Counted from the stretch's first letter, positions 48,810-61,894 are shown. The stretch is 64,000 nt of DNA from Protula sp. h YS-2021 (GCA_949752745.1 OX457027.1:64466707-64530706), one strand, 5' to 3'. The notes: generated from the sequence alone by a model not told the origin. Translations and numbers: made by a program.

Positions 48810-49675
48810 TCTCAGTTGGTCTACGACCCAGCTGCCCTGAGGCCCACTTGTCCTACGATTTTATTTCCCTTTTGAGGCACGAATGATCAAAGTACGTTCA
48901 AAATCGCCCTAACTGTTTTCGAGAGAAAGCTGGACTGGCGGTTTTTGTTCAAAATGGCTCTCTCTCTAACCGTTTTCGTTATAATGGCCAGCTTCCAGTT
49001 TTCACCTTGACCATGACCAAGGAGGCCAAGATATGCTTCTTGTGTAATGTCTCTTCGGCAAAAAGGATCGAAGATAGCTCAAAATCGCTCTATCGCTAAC
49101 CGTTTTTGAGATAATAGTCAACTACGGGTTTTGACCTTGACTGTGACCAAGAAGCTCAAGGTGTCTCTTGCGTAATGTCGTTTAGGCGCAAAAGGTTGAA
49201 AATGAACTTTACCCATTTTCCAGATAATGGTCAGCTTCCGGTTTTTGACCTTGACCATGACCGAGGAGATTAAGTTCACCAAAGTTGTACCTCATAGAAC
49301 CAGTCACTTGGCAATTCTTATTTCATTTCAGTAGAAACCGCCACAAAGGAAAAATTGTGCTTTAGCACCACAAAGAAAAGATTATGCTTTAGCTGTAGAT
49401 GCCCAGCATTTTACGCTGGGTATTTTATTGGTGAAATAAATATAATCTATAATTATTATTTATCTATTGGGCATGTCAAATCATTAATAACTATTTATCG
49501 TGGCGAATGTTAGACAACTAGAATTGCCAAAAGTAGGACAAAGGCGAAAGTTAAATCGTAGAACAAGTGGAAATGTCAGATCGTAGGACAAGTGGGCCGC
49601 AAGCCAATTAGGAATGAAAAAATAGTAGGTCGAATGGGCCGTAGGTCAGCTGTAAGTCACTAGAAGTTCAGTTGC
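48810..49675. mobile_element. Probable non-autonomous element with GTCCTACGAT inverted ends
   Basis: The left flank has GGTCTACGACCCAGCTG and CCCACTTGTCCTACGATTTT. The right flank holds their reverse complements in multiple copies: ATCGTAGGACAAGTGGGCCG, ATCGTAGAACAAGTGG and GGGCCGTAGGTCAGCTG. Between them is the second, diverged copy of the 138-bp array (48900-49310) and the hairpin CCCAGCATTTTACGCTGGG (49412-49430). No protein is encoded. It starts less than 100 bases from the Tigger end. Confidence 0.55.
48900..49310. repeat. Second, diverged array related to the 45.3-kb 138-bp repeat
   Basis: The unit landmarks TCGCTCTATCGCTAACCGTT, GAGATAATAGTCAAC and TTTTGACCTTGACCATGACC recur at about 113-130 base spacing through three units. 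The orientation is the same as that of the 45.3-kb array. Confidence 0.85.
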
Positions 49676-49679
49676 TGAT

Positions 49680-50640
49680 ATCATTAGATAGCCTCCAATT
49701 ATATTGTTAGGAAATTAATTTGGGGATATGGAGACTGTCTGGATTGCCTCGACCTACCTCTTTGCTTAAATAGCGAGGCGTCGAGCACTGTCTTTCCTTT
49801 TGATTAAAATAACGCGAAACAATTTTTATGCCGCATCGCTGACTAGTGTCATTTTTCTGTCGGTTATAATATTCAATGTGGCTCCAGTGTATCGCCTTAG
49901 TGAATCGCAGAAGTAAGCAGTAGTCACGTAAAAACCCCTCAAACTTTCTATCTTATGTAAAGTGCTATGGATTATCTAGATATAAGAACAAGGTGTCAGA
50001 ATTTACATAAGTATCCCGTTGTTTTGAGGTTGAATTTTGTTTGGCTCAGAAAACGGTAGCCAGTGATGTGGAATAGCTTTTAGAAGCTTTGGGACTTGAA
50101 ACATCATCTTCCTATTTCGTCTGCATTTTATAAGATAGGCCACATCTCATGCCATTTCTCAACCTGCTTCAGTTTAGGACATCAAGCTTGAGCCACAATC
50201 GGTTCGAACCAGTTGGTCGCCAGCCTCTCACAACTTTGTTGTTTTTTCTTGTGATGTTAAATCCAATGCGTCAATGGTTCGGTTTGCTGGCAGATCCAAA
50301 AACAGCGACTTCATATCTGAAACGGGAAGCACCATCATTTTCAACCGATACCTATGCAATGGTCCTTCAACATATAATGCTTTGCTCATTTTCCTTCTTG
50401 CACCCTATCCTTTCCTCCAAGGACACTTTGAGCTCTGTCTTAACAATCTTTGGTGGAATGCACTACTGTATCGGGCCGCTGTTTCGGCGCAACAATGTCT
50501 CTTACAAACCTCACCTGTTTCCTTACTCTACAGGTAGTACACAGTCACTTGCTATTTCTAGAACAGAATAGAAGTTTTTGACACTGTAACTGCAGATGGA
50601 GTACAGTCTATCCAGGACCTTGCTTTGAATGCAGGCAGAT
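49680..50640. other. No recognised gene; one 140-codon open frame
   Basis: A plus-strand frame at 50149-50571 begins MPFLNLLQFRTSSLSHNRFE and is unrecognised. A second plus-strand frame overlaps it. Its closeness to the duplicated segment that follows suggests repeat-derived sequence. Confidence 0.3.
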
Positions 50641-50713
50641 TGTGCTTTAGAGCTGTATGGCACGAGGAAACCATGTGCTCCAGCTTGCATGGTTTACATG
50701 ACTGCATGAGAAT

Positions 50714-51735
50714 GAGAACCTGTCTGATACAGTCCCGACACCGGTTTGACGTTTAGCTGATTTTTTTAGAACATTCGTCTCTAACAGAATGTTAACGGAG
50801 TTCTGCATGACCTGTTATCACAAAATTACATTTGTTTGATTTAGAGTGCTAAAGCTCTTTCAGATTAGTACTTTATACTCCTCACATCTCTACACGCCTT
50901 ATTGCATTAGCACATCTAAACGCCTTGTTTCATTTCAACCACACAGGCGACAGCTACGGTCATCGATGGATAAAGCAGTCACCGAACCACACCTCTCATG
51001 GTGCAGCGATGCGCATAAATTTTCTAGTATCTGAACTTTTGATTATGATTTTGTTGAACAGGGTCTTTATCAAACAGACACATGCCGTTTTGTCTATTTA
51101 CGATATTACATTGATATTCCAACTTTTTTCGTTGAAGTAGGCTTTCGTTTTGACAACATAAACCCGATAAATTGATTTTACCTTTTTCGTTTAACTTTCC
51201 TAAAGGAATATTGTTTCAAAAATTTTGCTTCAATTGTTTTCTTTTCTCCATGGCTAAATCCAACAAGCACATACGAATAATGTAGTGTCAGTCGATGCTA
51301 TTTGCTAAATCTTTTGGCTTTTGGCTCAACTATTTCACATCTACTAAATATTCAGTGCATGTGTCAAGTAGGAGTCTAGGACTTTTAGACAATTGGTCGT
51401 CGAAAAATCTTCCACCAGTACTTGCTTTGTTGGTTGCTCCAGTCCTCTCTGGCGACACACTACGAGCCATCCAACATAGAGTTAAACCTAATTGTTTGAG
51501 AGTGAATGCCTGACTGATGCTGTCTCCTCACCGCAGGCTTGATGTTTATCTGATTCGTTTTAGAACTTTCGTCTTTAACAGTAGTGTCAACGCAGTTCTG
51601 CATGACATTTTTTATAGAAATATATTTGTTCGAATTAGAGCACTAAAGAGCTTTGGATTAGCCCTTTATATTCCTCACATTATTCTACAGGCACTACTGC
51701 ATTGTCACATATACATTATAACATCTGTAAGCCTT
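50714..51735. repeat. Diverged direct duplication of about 230 bp, spacing about 790 bp
   Basis: Segment 50714-50945 and segment 51500-51735 share an ordered series of blocks: CTGATNCNGTC, GACGTTTAGCTGATT / GATGTTTATCTGATT, TTTAGAAC.TTCGTCT, AACGGAGTTCTGCATGACNT / AACGCAGTTCTGCATGACAT, TTTGTT.GA.TTAGAG, CTAAAG, CCTCACAT. Identity is partial, pointing to an old duplication or two insertions of one family. Confidence 0.7.
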
Positions 51736-52010
51736 GTTACCTTACAACCTCTACACGCCTTGTTGTATTAAAGTATCAACACGCGTTGTTGTAATACCAC
51801 ACACCTACACGCCTCGTTGTATTACACTTTCTGCATGCCTTGTTGATTTACAACCACCAAATGCCTTGTTGCATGAACGCATATACACGCCTTGTTGCAT
51901 TACCACATTTTTACACCTTTTTGTTCTACCACATTTGCATGCCTTTGGACACCTTGATGCGTTACAATCTGACACAAGCGTGTATTTCTACAACTGCACA
52001 TCCTGTTGCT
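51735..52010. repeat. 28-bp minisatellite (ACACGCCTTGTTGYATTA)
   Basis: About nine diverged units of the kind CTACACGCCTTGTTGTATTA plus 8-10 spacer bases. The same motif begins at the end of each duplicated segment (CTACACGCCTTATTGCATTA at 50893, and ACTGCATTGTCACATA at 51696), so the array and the duplication belong to one repeat structure. Confidence 0.8.
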
Positions 52011-52014
52011 ATAA

Positions 52015-53720
52015 AACCTCTTTTTTGTGTTGTTGCATTTCTGCTTTTAGATAGAATTACAATGCAATCCATCACTATATGGTTTGCACAAAAATCATAT
52101 CCCAACATTATAAAAGTTGCAAAATATGGTTTAATTTGTCTAAATCAACATATGGTCATATCGTCACTCTTTAGTGACCTTACTTGCCCGAAGGGCAGAA
52201 CATTGTTTTTAGGATTTTGATTCATGTACACAACAGCAGTTGAAATGACAATGCTGCTTCTTATATATCTGACATGTTTGTGAAATATCCAAAGACTCGT
52301 AGTCTCATTTCATCTTGTCAAATGTTAGTTGAAACCCAAAATCAAAATTAAAAATGTTTTATTCCAGTGTTTTCTAAAAAGAAAAACTGCTTTCGGATGG
52401 AATCGGGTACTTCATGAAAATCTCTTTACGTACCATTACGAACTTATTTAAACTGGTACTGTTAAAACCATTTTAGTTGACAATAATCGTTAAAAGTTCT
52501 TTATTTAGTTTTTATTTTGTGAAAGTTTTAGAATTTAGAAAGTTTACTCCTAGCTAGAATTTCTAAGTTTTCTTCTAAAAGTATGTCATTGTAATATTAT
52601 GTCATATTACAGTAATATTACACCAGCTAATAATGAGCAAGGACTTCATAGCTGTAGATATGTGTTATTTAATGCTATTATGAACCTCTGCGTGTTGCTG
52701 AGATTGTCAACAAACGTTGGAAAGACAGCTGATGGCCTGGGAGGGAGAAGGAAAGGTGAAAACTGTTCTTGAGCATTTTCTAATTTGCATACCTTTTTGC
52801 AAATCAGTAGCTTGTTCTTAAGCAGTAAAGATAAGAATGTATACATGTATGTATAAGAATAAATAAAATTAGTCAGCTTTTCACATTGTGCAATCTTTGC
52901 TTGATCCATTTTTCAATAAACAAACACATCAAATTCATACGCCAGCAATGGAAATTTGAACAAACAGCGTCTTCAATGAAAAACCAATTTCAAATTTTTT
53001 ACTATTTATTTTCATGAAAAACTAAGTTGTTGATTAGTTTTTCGTGATTCAGGGGTTGTTGAACACAATGTTTTAGACATCAATTTAATCTATCTAGATA
53101 TGTGGTATAAAACTGTACATTTTTTCAAAGTTTATATTCCTGCCACGATCGAATGTGTCAGGTCAATTTGTAAAATGACATAATTTATCAAACATCCCGC
53201 AGATAAGTATTTAACATAACTATTTTACAATAATATGCATAAATTAAAAATCGATAGAGCAATTTCGAGGCAAAAAGACTTGACAAACACTTAGAAATTT
53301 CTCAGTAATTTGAAGTGTGCTGTGATGGATGTTTTGCTTTGGTTTTGTGTCATTTGAACCGATCCACCAAAGACAATTTCGTAATATTAAATAAAACACT
53401 GTTTAATTTAATCACATTTTCTCAGATTTAGAAATATTATTCTGGTTTATTTTAAGCAATGTTACTAGTTCAGTTACACAAAATAAGCAATTAAAATTTG
53501 GATTTTATCAAAGTTTTATTAAAGAACAGACACTGAAACAAACTAGATTCAATCAAGTCTTATATGAAAAATAATATATAGTACTATAGCTTTTCATTTT
53601 CCCATCTATCGTTATAATATGTCAACAGAAAACTTAAATATTTAAATAATTATAATTTTGTACATACCTTGTGAGAACTTTCCTATGCAAAGTCCTAAAT
53701 ATAGATATTGACTATGCATA
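52015..53720. other. Gene-free AT-rich stretch
   Basis: Nothing recognisable on either strand. Confidence 0.6.
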
Positions 53721-53721
53721 G

Positions 53722-53846
<125 letters not shown>

Positions 53847-53849
53847 CAT

Positions 53850-55785
53850 CTTTTCTGTATACTTCACACGTTTAAGGTAATTTCGTCTACTTCTGTTTCC
53901 AAATAACAATATTCTTTGCCGAGTTTATATTTTGAATGATAGGAGTTTTAAAGGGACTTTGTAGTATTACATTTTGAAGACTCTTGCCTTTTTGTTGGTT
54001 TCATTAAAACCTGTGTATATATTGGCTGTGCTTAATATTAAGTATTTAAAATCTAAATGAACTGATAACAAGATATAAACCAACAAGGACCGGTATAAAT
54101 GAATGTCGTTAGTGTGAACTAATCGTTAATCACCATGTAGCCGTGTCCAATAACAACTGACACCAAGTGACTTAACCGATTCCCATGCATTATAGACTCT
54201 AACGTTTGGGTGGCTGTAATTCTGCAACAGTTATATGTAGCCTCGATGCATTTTCGTAAGTGGTCTCACCGAATAAAAACTGAAGACTTGAATTTCGCGG
54301 TTGTTCTTATGCTACTGTTTTGGCAACAACTGGACTGCAATTTTGCAAGAACATTAAAACCTAGACATAAACTTAAACTTAAGCTAACATGCCTCTTTGT
54401 CATAGCTAAAAGCATTTTTGCTAAAAGCATTGTTCAAAATAATTGAGTGAGGCAGTTACTGGCGAATTAGTGTGGTATCTTCAAAACGATAAGTTTTCTA
54501 AATAGGTTTTAGATTATGCATAAAGTAACCATAATCTGCAGAGTTTGTTTGTGAATTCGAATTTTTACATTTACATTGTATGTTTAAATATGATTACACC
54601 ATCGTTCCACGTGTTCAGCAACTGAACAAATGTTGGTGCTAATCAAATGTTCGAGTTGGAAATTTATACTTGATGTACCAAGTAGCAATCTGTTATGGTG
54701 CCGAGCCTGACTGGTATTGTGTGAAGGAGATTCTTTGTTTGTCTGATTTTTAATTGCTGTCATTACACCAATTGTGCTAGTCACTCTCCAGCATCACTGT
54801 GGCCTCCTTTCTGGTCTGATGGACTGTTGTAGGGTCTGCGAGGACACCATTAGAATAACATTGTAGTTTTTCTTATTACATTTACGAATTTTCGGTTCCC
54901 ATAGTGTATTGAATTTGTATGATTCAGTAAGATGTTTTCGTATGATTCCTTTTTCCTGCCATAACCTTGTCACATGAACTCCTCTGTGGCGGTTAAGCGG
55001 AGGAGGGCCAAATTTGGCAAGACACACTGTAGCGTGTCTATATGGTCCACCTCATTTCTTTAGAAATTCATAAACTTTAAAAATTTAAGAAATCCATTAA
55101 CATAAAAAACTAATTAAGCATTTGGTTTTCGGCAACCAACATCAACGTCATGTCCAAAGAGTGTTTTGATAATTTTGTGTGTAACAGATGTTAAAGACGT
55201 GGATTGGGCTTTGACGTACCTGTGGTTATAACTAAATTACAGCCAGATTTAGTGTTGAGGAAGTGGATTTTTGGGAAAAAATCAACATTTACATATCATT
55301 GCTTATCCAACGTCTATTCAACGTTGTATCAAAGCGTTGATCTATTGTCTATAACCTGGCACTGACGCAACCTCAAATCGATATATCCTCGGTCTCAAAA
55401 TGTGTTCTCGGATATAACATGTTAAAAGGTGTGTATGTTTAGGTCTGATGCAACTGGCAACTGGAAATAACTTTTAGCAAATATTTGTACAGAATTCTGA
55501 TTTTTGTAGCTTTTGGGTCATATTTTTGTGAAATTTTTGCTACTCTGTAAATAAAGATGAAACATTAAAAATATTCTATTTGCCAAAATAGTCATTCTAT
55601 TTTTAAGCTAATTATTTAAATGGTGCGTTTGTACTGACGAAAGTAATTTAATTTAAGGGTATCAAACTTTTCTCACTTTGCTACACATTGTATGCTCGAC
55701 ATAGGATAAAAGCTCTCTCTTGCAATATCTTATTAAGGAATAGATTACTGTGGTCGAGGGTCTGCTGTCACTATGACATGTGCGA
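53850..55785. other. Gene-free stretch
   Basis: Short open frames only, such as 54794-55027 on the minus strand (CLAKFGPPPLNRHRGVHV), not assignable. Confidence 0.5.
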
Positions 55786-55789
55786 AAGT

Positions 55790-55945
55790 TTTAACCAGGT
55801 ATAGTGAGCATGTGAGATAGATTTGTCAACCCAGAGTTGACCTGTGAGATAGCTTTAACTAAGCATAGCGACCACGTGAAACAGTATCAACTTGGCATAG
55901 TGGGCATCGTTTAAACCAGGCAGAGTGGCATGTTAGATCGCTTCA
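55790..55945. repeat. Short-unit tandem repeat (GCATAGTGAGCATGTGAGATAG type)
   Basis: Four or five diverged units carrying AGGTATAGTGAGCATGTGAG, GAGTTGACCTGTGAGATAGC, AGCATAGCGACCACGTGAAA, GGCATAGTGGGCATCG, and GGCAGAGTGGCATGTTAGAT. Unit length is around 32-44 bases and irregular. Confidence 0.7.
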
Positions 55946-56342
55946 GATCGCCAGGTGTCTTCTTTGATATTTTGTGCGTTGTCTTACGGAGGTCCAGCAG
56001 TTGGCAGAAAATAAGTCTATGAAATGTTGCAATTTGTACGCCAAGGGTAGCAATCACGAGCTTGGGTTTTTAGATGTAGTAATTATAATTCAAACTTGGA
56101 ACAAACATGTGAGTTTTTTTATATACCGATTTTTCAGATATCCTGATCAAACCGGTTTACAATGTGTATATAATTATTTAATGCAGTTTGTAATTCAGGA
56201 TTATTATAATTTCGAAATGCCCATATAGTGTCTCTGAAATCCCTGTCTATTGGCACATACGCCTAACAATATTGCAACCCTAACTTGGTATTAGAGGACT
56301 ATATAGGGGGTGGGGGTAGCTTTGCCAATTGTCATGATTCCT

Positions 56343-56424
56343 AACCACGAGCGGGATTCTAACCCGGGCTACAGAACCACAACTACATGGCTTGCAAGCG
56401 TCTTTTACCACTCGGCCACCGACC
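56343..56424 (-). repeat. tRNA-Leu/Ser-like SINE head or tRNA pseudogene
   Basis: Read on the minus strand, GGTCGGTGGCCGAGTGGTAA contains a perfect A box (TGGCCGAGTGG), and CCGGGTTAGAATCCCGC a near-perfect B box and T arm. Total length, about 82 bases, fits a type II (Leu/Ser) tRNA with a variable arm. The 3' side does not pair with GGTCGGT, so the acceptor stem is lost. It is most likely a tRNA-derived SINE. Confidence 0.65.
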
Positions 56425-56439
56425 CTGTACAGGAGAACA

Positions 56440-57790
56440 GTCACCTTCATTTTTTGACTCTGTTTATGATGGTGCGGGAGTACAGGTGTCTCCCATCTTG
56501 ACTGCCTTGACGATGGTACAGGAGGACAGTTCTCTCCCATCCTGACTACCCTGATGAGGGTGCAGGAAGACAGTCATCTAACATCCTGACTCCTCTGATG
56601 TGGCAACAGGAGGATCTTCATCTCACATCCTGCCTTTCTTGATTTGGATAAGGAGGACAGTCATTTCCTATCCTAGCTGTATGTCCGGATGAGGATCCAG
56701 GAAGACGGTCATCCCCCGTCCTGACTACCCTGATGGCGGTACAAGAGGACAGCTATTTCCCATCCTGACACGTGATGAGGGTACACGAGGACAGTCATCT
56801 CACATCCTAGCTGTATGTCCCGATGAAGATACAGGAGGACAGGCATCATCCGTCCAAACTACTCTGTTAATACTACAAGAGGACAGTCATTTCTCATCCT
56901 GATACCTGATGAATGTGCAGAAGGAGAATCACCCCACATTTTGACTATCCTGATGAGGATACAGAAGAAAAGCAATCTGACAGCCTCACACCTGATGAGG
57001 GTACATGAGGACAGTCATCTCCGTTTCAACAACCCTGATGACGGTACAAGAGGGCAGTCATTTTCAATTCTGACACCTGATGAGGGTACATGAGGACAGT
57101 CATCTGACATCCCGATGAGGATTTAGGTAGACAGTCGTCTCACATCCTGACCATCTTAATGAGGGTACAGGAGGACAGTGATCCCCATTCCAACCACCCT
57201 GGTGACGTACAAGAGGGCAGTCATTTTCCATCCTGATACCTGATGAGGGCACAGGAAGACAGTCATTTCACATCATGACTGTCCTGATGAAGGTACAGAA
57301 GGACAGTCATTTCACATCTTGACTTTCCTGATGATCGTACATGAGGACAGTCAACTGATATCCTGATGAGGATATAGGTGGACAGTCGTCTCACAGCCTG
57401 ATTATCTTAATGAGGGTACAGGAGGACAGTGTTCCCCATTCCAACCACGTACGAGAGGACAGTCATTTTCCATCCTGATACCTGATGAGGTTACAGGAAG
57501 ACAGTCATCTCACATCTTGACTGTTCTGATGAAGGTACAGGAGGATAGTCATTTCACATCTTGACTATCCTGATGAGGGCACATGAGGACAGTCGTTTCA
57601 CATCTTGACTGTTCTGATGATCATATAGGACAGCCGTCTCACATCCTGATTATCCTGATGAGGGTACATGAGGACAGTCGTCTCACATCTTGACTATTCT
57701 GATGAGGGTACATGAGGACAGTCAGCTCACATCCTGATGACGATATAGGAGGACAGTCGTCTCACAGCCTGATTATCTTGGTTAGGAAAC
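56440..57790. repeat. About 44-bp minisatellite, roughly 30 diverged units
   Basis: The consensus is close to GATGAGGGTACAGGAGGACA followed by GTCATCTCACATCCTGACTATCCT. Units vary in length because several skip the GACTATCCT part (for example 57110 and 57360). Some units alternate in blocks (56690-56780 resembles 56815-56910; 57085-57245 resembles 57345-57485), suggesting higher-order duplication. Confidence 0.95.
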
Positions 57791-57799
57791 AAGACAGTC

Positions 57800-60700
57800 A
57801 TAGTCAGGATAGGCTTGACCATCATGGTAGTCATCCTTTCTAAAGTAGTTTGACAAGGATTTGATTTTCTTTATTTCTTGAGAATCAACCTTTGATTTAA
57901 TGACATAGCGGTAGTTTCGGATGCACGATACTATCATTTGGGATATTACTTTTACTGAAAAGGAGGGGACCACTTAACTGCACACAAAGGCATCAGTTTA
58001 ACTGCACACAAAAGCATTACTTAAACTGCACACAGAGCTACTTTTCAAGTTCAGTGTGCAATGAATAAGAATCACAATGTGTCAACTTTAAAATATAATA
58101 TGACATTTGTACATCGAATTGAAGGGGGTGTGAATAATTTGTTTACATTTTTAAAGAGTGGCAGAATAGTTTGACAACCTGTTATCTAAAATTGCGTCTT
58201 CCATTCAAGTGATGCAATCATTATACCATAATCAGCTACACATTTGAATTTTATTACATACAATTAAATCAATGAATAGACTTCAGTATGCAGCTGACAA
58301 GACCCGGTCTTGTCATGCATATAATGCCCTAAATTTGCGAAAAAATGAGAAGATATATGATATATCTCTTGTAATAATATGTTGGTAAAATTCAAGTGTT
58401 CCAACGTACAGAACAAAATATATCACTTAACAAAAAAATTATAGTTTTGGCTGTGTTCTTTCGTTGTATAGGAAAATTATTATAATTTTATAATTAAATC
58501 GAAACAAGTGCAATTGACACCATTGTAATGATGTAACCTATTTGCCAATTTTAAAGATTTAGACTGACATGAAAATAAACGAATTTCTAAAAAAAATATG
58601 ATTCGAATGTTAGCAGAAATATTTGGACAACATTCATTTTATAATGTCTGACTGAGTTAATTGTTTAAGAAAATAAAAGAAAAATACTGTAATTAGTATA
58701 TAAATAACACATTTTTTTATCAAAAATTTTAAATTTGAGTCATCGAGTTAATCAGTGTGCCATTGTCTAAAATATAAACGACATCTGAGGTTATTTTTAA
58801 GCAGTTAGGACTGCAACTAGATTTGCTTCGTTTTATGCCAGGAGAACTTTAATTTAAAAAAACGAGGAGCACGATTTGACGAAAGTCAAATCTGTAAACA
58901 CTTGGCCAAAATTAAAATTAAAAAAAACCCCTAAAATTTCTATTTTTTTTAATTCGGATTTAGTGCGATCCCGTTCTAAAAGGATAATTCACTTTTTATA
59001 ACCATGCATCCTGCTAAAAAAATCACCTGCATATAAGCGTGCATTTAACATGCCTGGTGCAGAGCACCCACCCCTCATTCCAACCACTCTCGAGCGTGTG
59101 ATTTTTTTAAGACTTTCGAATCTTCTGTTTTACATTTTGACCGTTATAACTTGAAATTCGATGAGTAGCATCCAAAAACTACATCGAAAACTTCAACAAT
59201 TAATGATCTGTATGACATTTGACAATTAATGATTTATATATATATAATATTTTACAAAGAATAATGCATTAAAATGATGCACACAGAAACGCACGCTATT
59301 AAATTTAAAGTCTATTAATTTTTTTATCGTGCTCGGCTGCACACAAGTTCAGCTGATCTCGAGATATATTGCATGCACACAAATGTACTTATTTTTAGCA
59401 ATGCGTCAATTAAAGCCATTGTGTTTACAGCAGGCCTGAGCTGTGAGGTAATAGCCAACTATGCACAGCGAGTATCAGCCTTTTGCTCAGTGCAGAAGAA
59501 AAGAAAAATTACCCTGTCTTTGTGTATTGATTTGACCTTGAAAACAACCTTAAAATAAATAAAAAATATTGATGGAACTAGTTTACGTCAAGTTCTATAT
59601 TCTGCGAACGTTTTGTGTCAATCGGACCAGTAGTTTCTGACGAGTTGTGATGACAAAATGACGGGCAAAATCACGGGCGACTGTAAAAAAAAAAAAAAAA
59701 AAAAAAAACACGATGAAAGTCTGAATGGTGCCCTGATACCAAGGCATGAAACTCTTTGCAGGACTTCGTCTTGCCAAGTGTTAAATTAAAGTGGTGAAGC
59801 ATTGCATTGTAGACCACAGTGCAGTGGGTAAATTCAATAAAAAATACCTCTGCACTGCACAATCCCACCTGTTTACCGCCACGTCTCGCTCGCAAACTCA
59901 CAGCCCTGTGCCTTCCCAGTCTGTAGTTTTGACTGTATTGCACACTGTGGTCTGTTCATATAGAGGCCGTTGCTATCAAATAGTTGACCTTTGATATGAG
60001 ATGTACAACAGATCGAACCGCCGAGGGGGTTGGCTGTTGACCAACAACGAGACAGAGGTCTGCAGTGTTATTGTTAAGAATATTCTATATTTGTAACTTG
60101 GAGCAATATAAGTGTTCTTTTTGTTGTGTGACAAGGGGAGCAATTGACAAACATAATAATTTTTAGCCCCTCAGTCACCCCCATCCTTCCCTTCGCATAG
60201 AAAAGGCCTACTGTCCCGCACCGAATCAGTACACCACAGATGGATCTCCACTTAATTACCACCCGCATTTGCAACTCAAAAACTTATGGAATAAACAAAT
60301 TAAAAAAACTGACTTTTTTTCTCTGTGTCATTCCTTTGTGGTGGTGTGTAATGAGTGTCACATGAGCTGGGGCTTATTTGCTTGATATATCATCTGTTTT
60401 TTTATGCATTGTTCTAGGCAATCGCATTCCTGCAAGTTTCTCACCTTAATCGTACGTTTTGCGAGAAATTCAGGGAATCGGGTCTAGCGCAAAACATGCA
60501 TTTGCTTATTCTTTACAGAAGAAAGAAAGTTGCAAAAAAATAAAATAATAATAAAGAACTTAAAGAAGTTTTCATCAAAAAACATTTGACTCAAACAAGT
60601 CTTTCAGTATTAGTGTTTTCTTCTTTATGTCTGATAATTAACAATCTCAAAACACTATTCGCTTCAGATGTAAACGAACTAATTAAAGAAAGAATATAAT

Positions 60701-60890
60701 TGCCATTCAATGTAAAACGTTGGAAGCAGCAGTAGGGGTCAGATGGCTCAACTCAACCTGTTGCTCATATACAAGTGCGTTTCATTTGATCATTGGTATT
60801 CAACATATGTCAAACAAATAATTGCTAGGCTTCTTTGGTTTTGATTTCCAAAAAAAAAAAAAAATTATGCGAAACTCGAAGCCAGTGGCA
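57800..60890. other. Gene-free AT-rich stretch
   Basis: No gene or mobile element recognised. It holds an A24 run (59686-59709), which may be the tail of a retroposed sequence, but no body could be assigned. Confidence 0.55.
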
Positions 60891-61130
60891 TTTAACATCT
60901 ATTTAGAATTCACGCAAATATAAATATCTGTCAAGAACTGAATAACAAACACAATAACACAATTGATATTTGTGTAATGACGCAAATGCAGAGTTTTCGT
61001 TCGTCTGTTGTTTACATTTTTTATAAATGTATTCAAAATATTGTATATAACTAAGCACGGGAAGCTGTGAATCATTCGGTTGCATCGGTTGAATTTCCGA
61101 AATCTATCGCATTCTTTCGCGAATACTAAA

Positions 61131-61398
<268 letters not shown>

Positions 61399-61499
61399 CA
61401 GTGGAATCAATCAGCTTTGTATTAACGTTCTTTTTTCAGCTGGCTCATCTCCACTCTCCCGGAGCTTAGGTTTCACTAGAATCAGAAAAAGATAGACAG

Positions 61500-61505
61500 A
61501 TAAAT

Positions 61506-61538
<33 letters not shown>

Positions 61539-61573
61539 GGGAGGGAGGGAGCGAGGGAGAGAGAGAGAGAGAA
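61500..61573. repeat. (GA)n with GGGA block
   Basis: A second, shorter GA run with GGGAGGGAGCGAGG in the middle, about 100 bases from the first. Confidence 0.95.
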
Positions 61574-61894
61574 GGGTGGATTAGTTGGCTGGAGAACTTA
61601 GTGATGCATCAGTCCAATAGTAATTCTAGAGCCCATTGTTTCGACTGAAAAGTTCCCTCTTGAATTTGCGTATTGCTTTTTTTTTTTTGTTTAAAGCGAA
61701 AGGGCTTGTAATATCATTTAAGCAGTCACGTGAAACGACAAAAAAATCAAGTGAGAAGATTGCAGTGAAAACATCCTAGGACATCCTAACTTTTTATTTC
61801 AAGATGACGGGAAGCTTGTTCGGGTGTATGTTAACATGACCAGAACATATATCCATTTGCTAAATTTCCTCTAAAAATGGTGTTTTCAGATTGC

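Noticed and set aside
51734..52220. Plus-strand frames of 106 and 126 codons
   Set aside because: They overlap each other and the 28-bp minisatellite, with repeated TPCCIT/TRLVAL-type peptides.
56343..56424. Functional tRNA-Leu/Ser gene
   Set aside because: A and B boxes are good, but the acceptor stem cannot pair and the B box has a changed base.
57100..57790. CRISPR-like array of evenly spaced repeats
   Set aside because: The units are head-to-tail minisatellite copies with diverged repeats and no unique spacers, in an animal genome.
59686..59709. Processed pseudogene suggested by an A24 tract
   Set aside because: No coding or RNA-like body could be recognised on either side.
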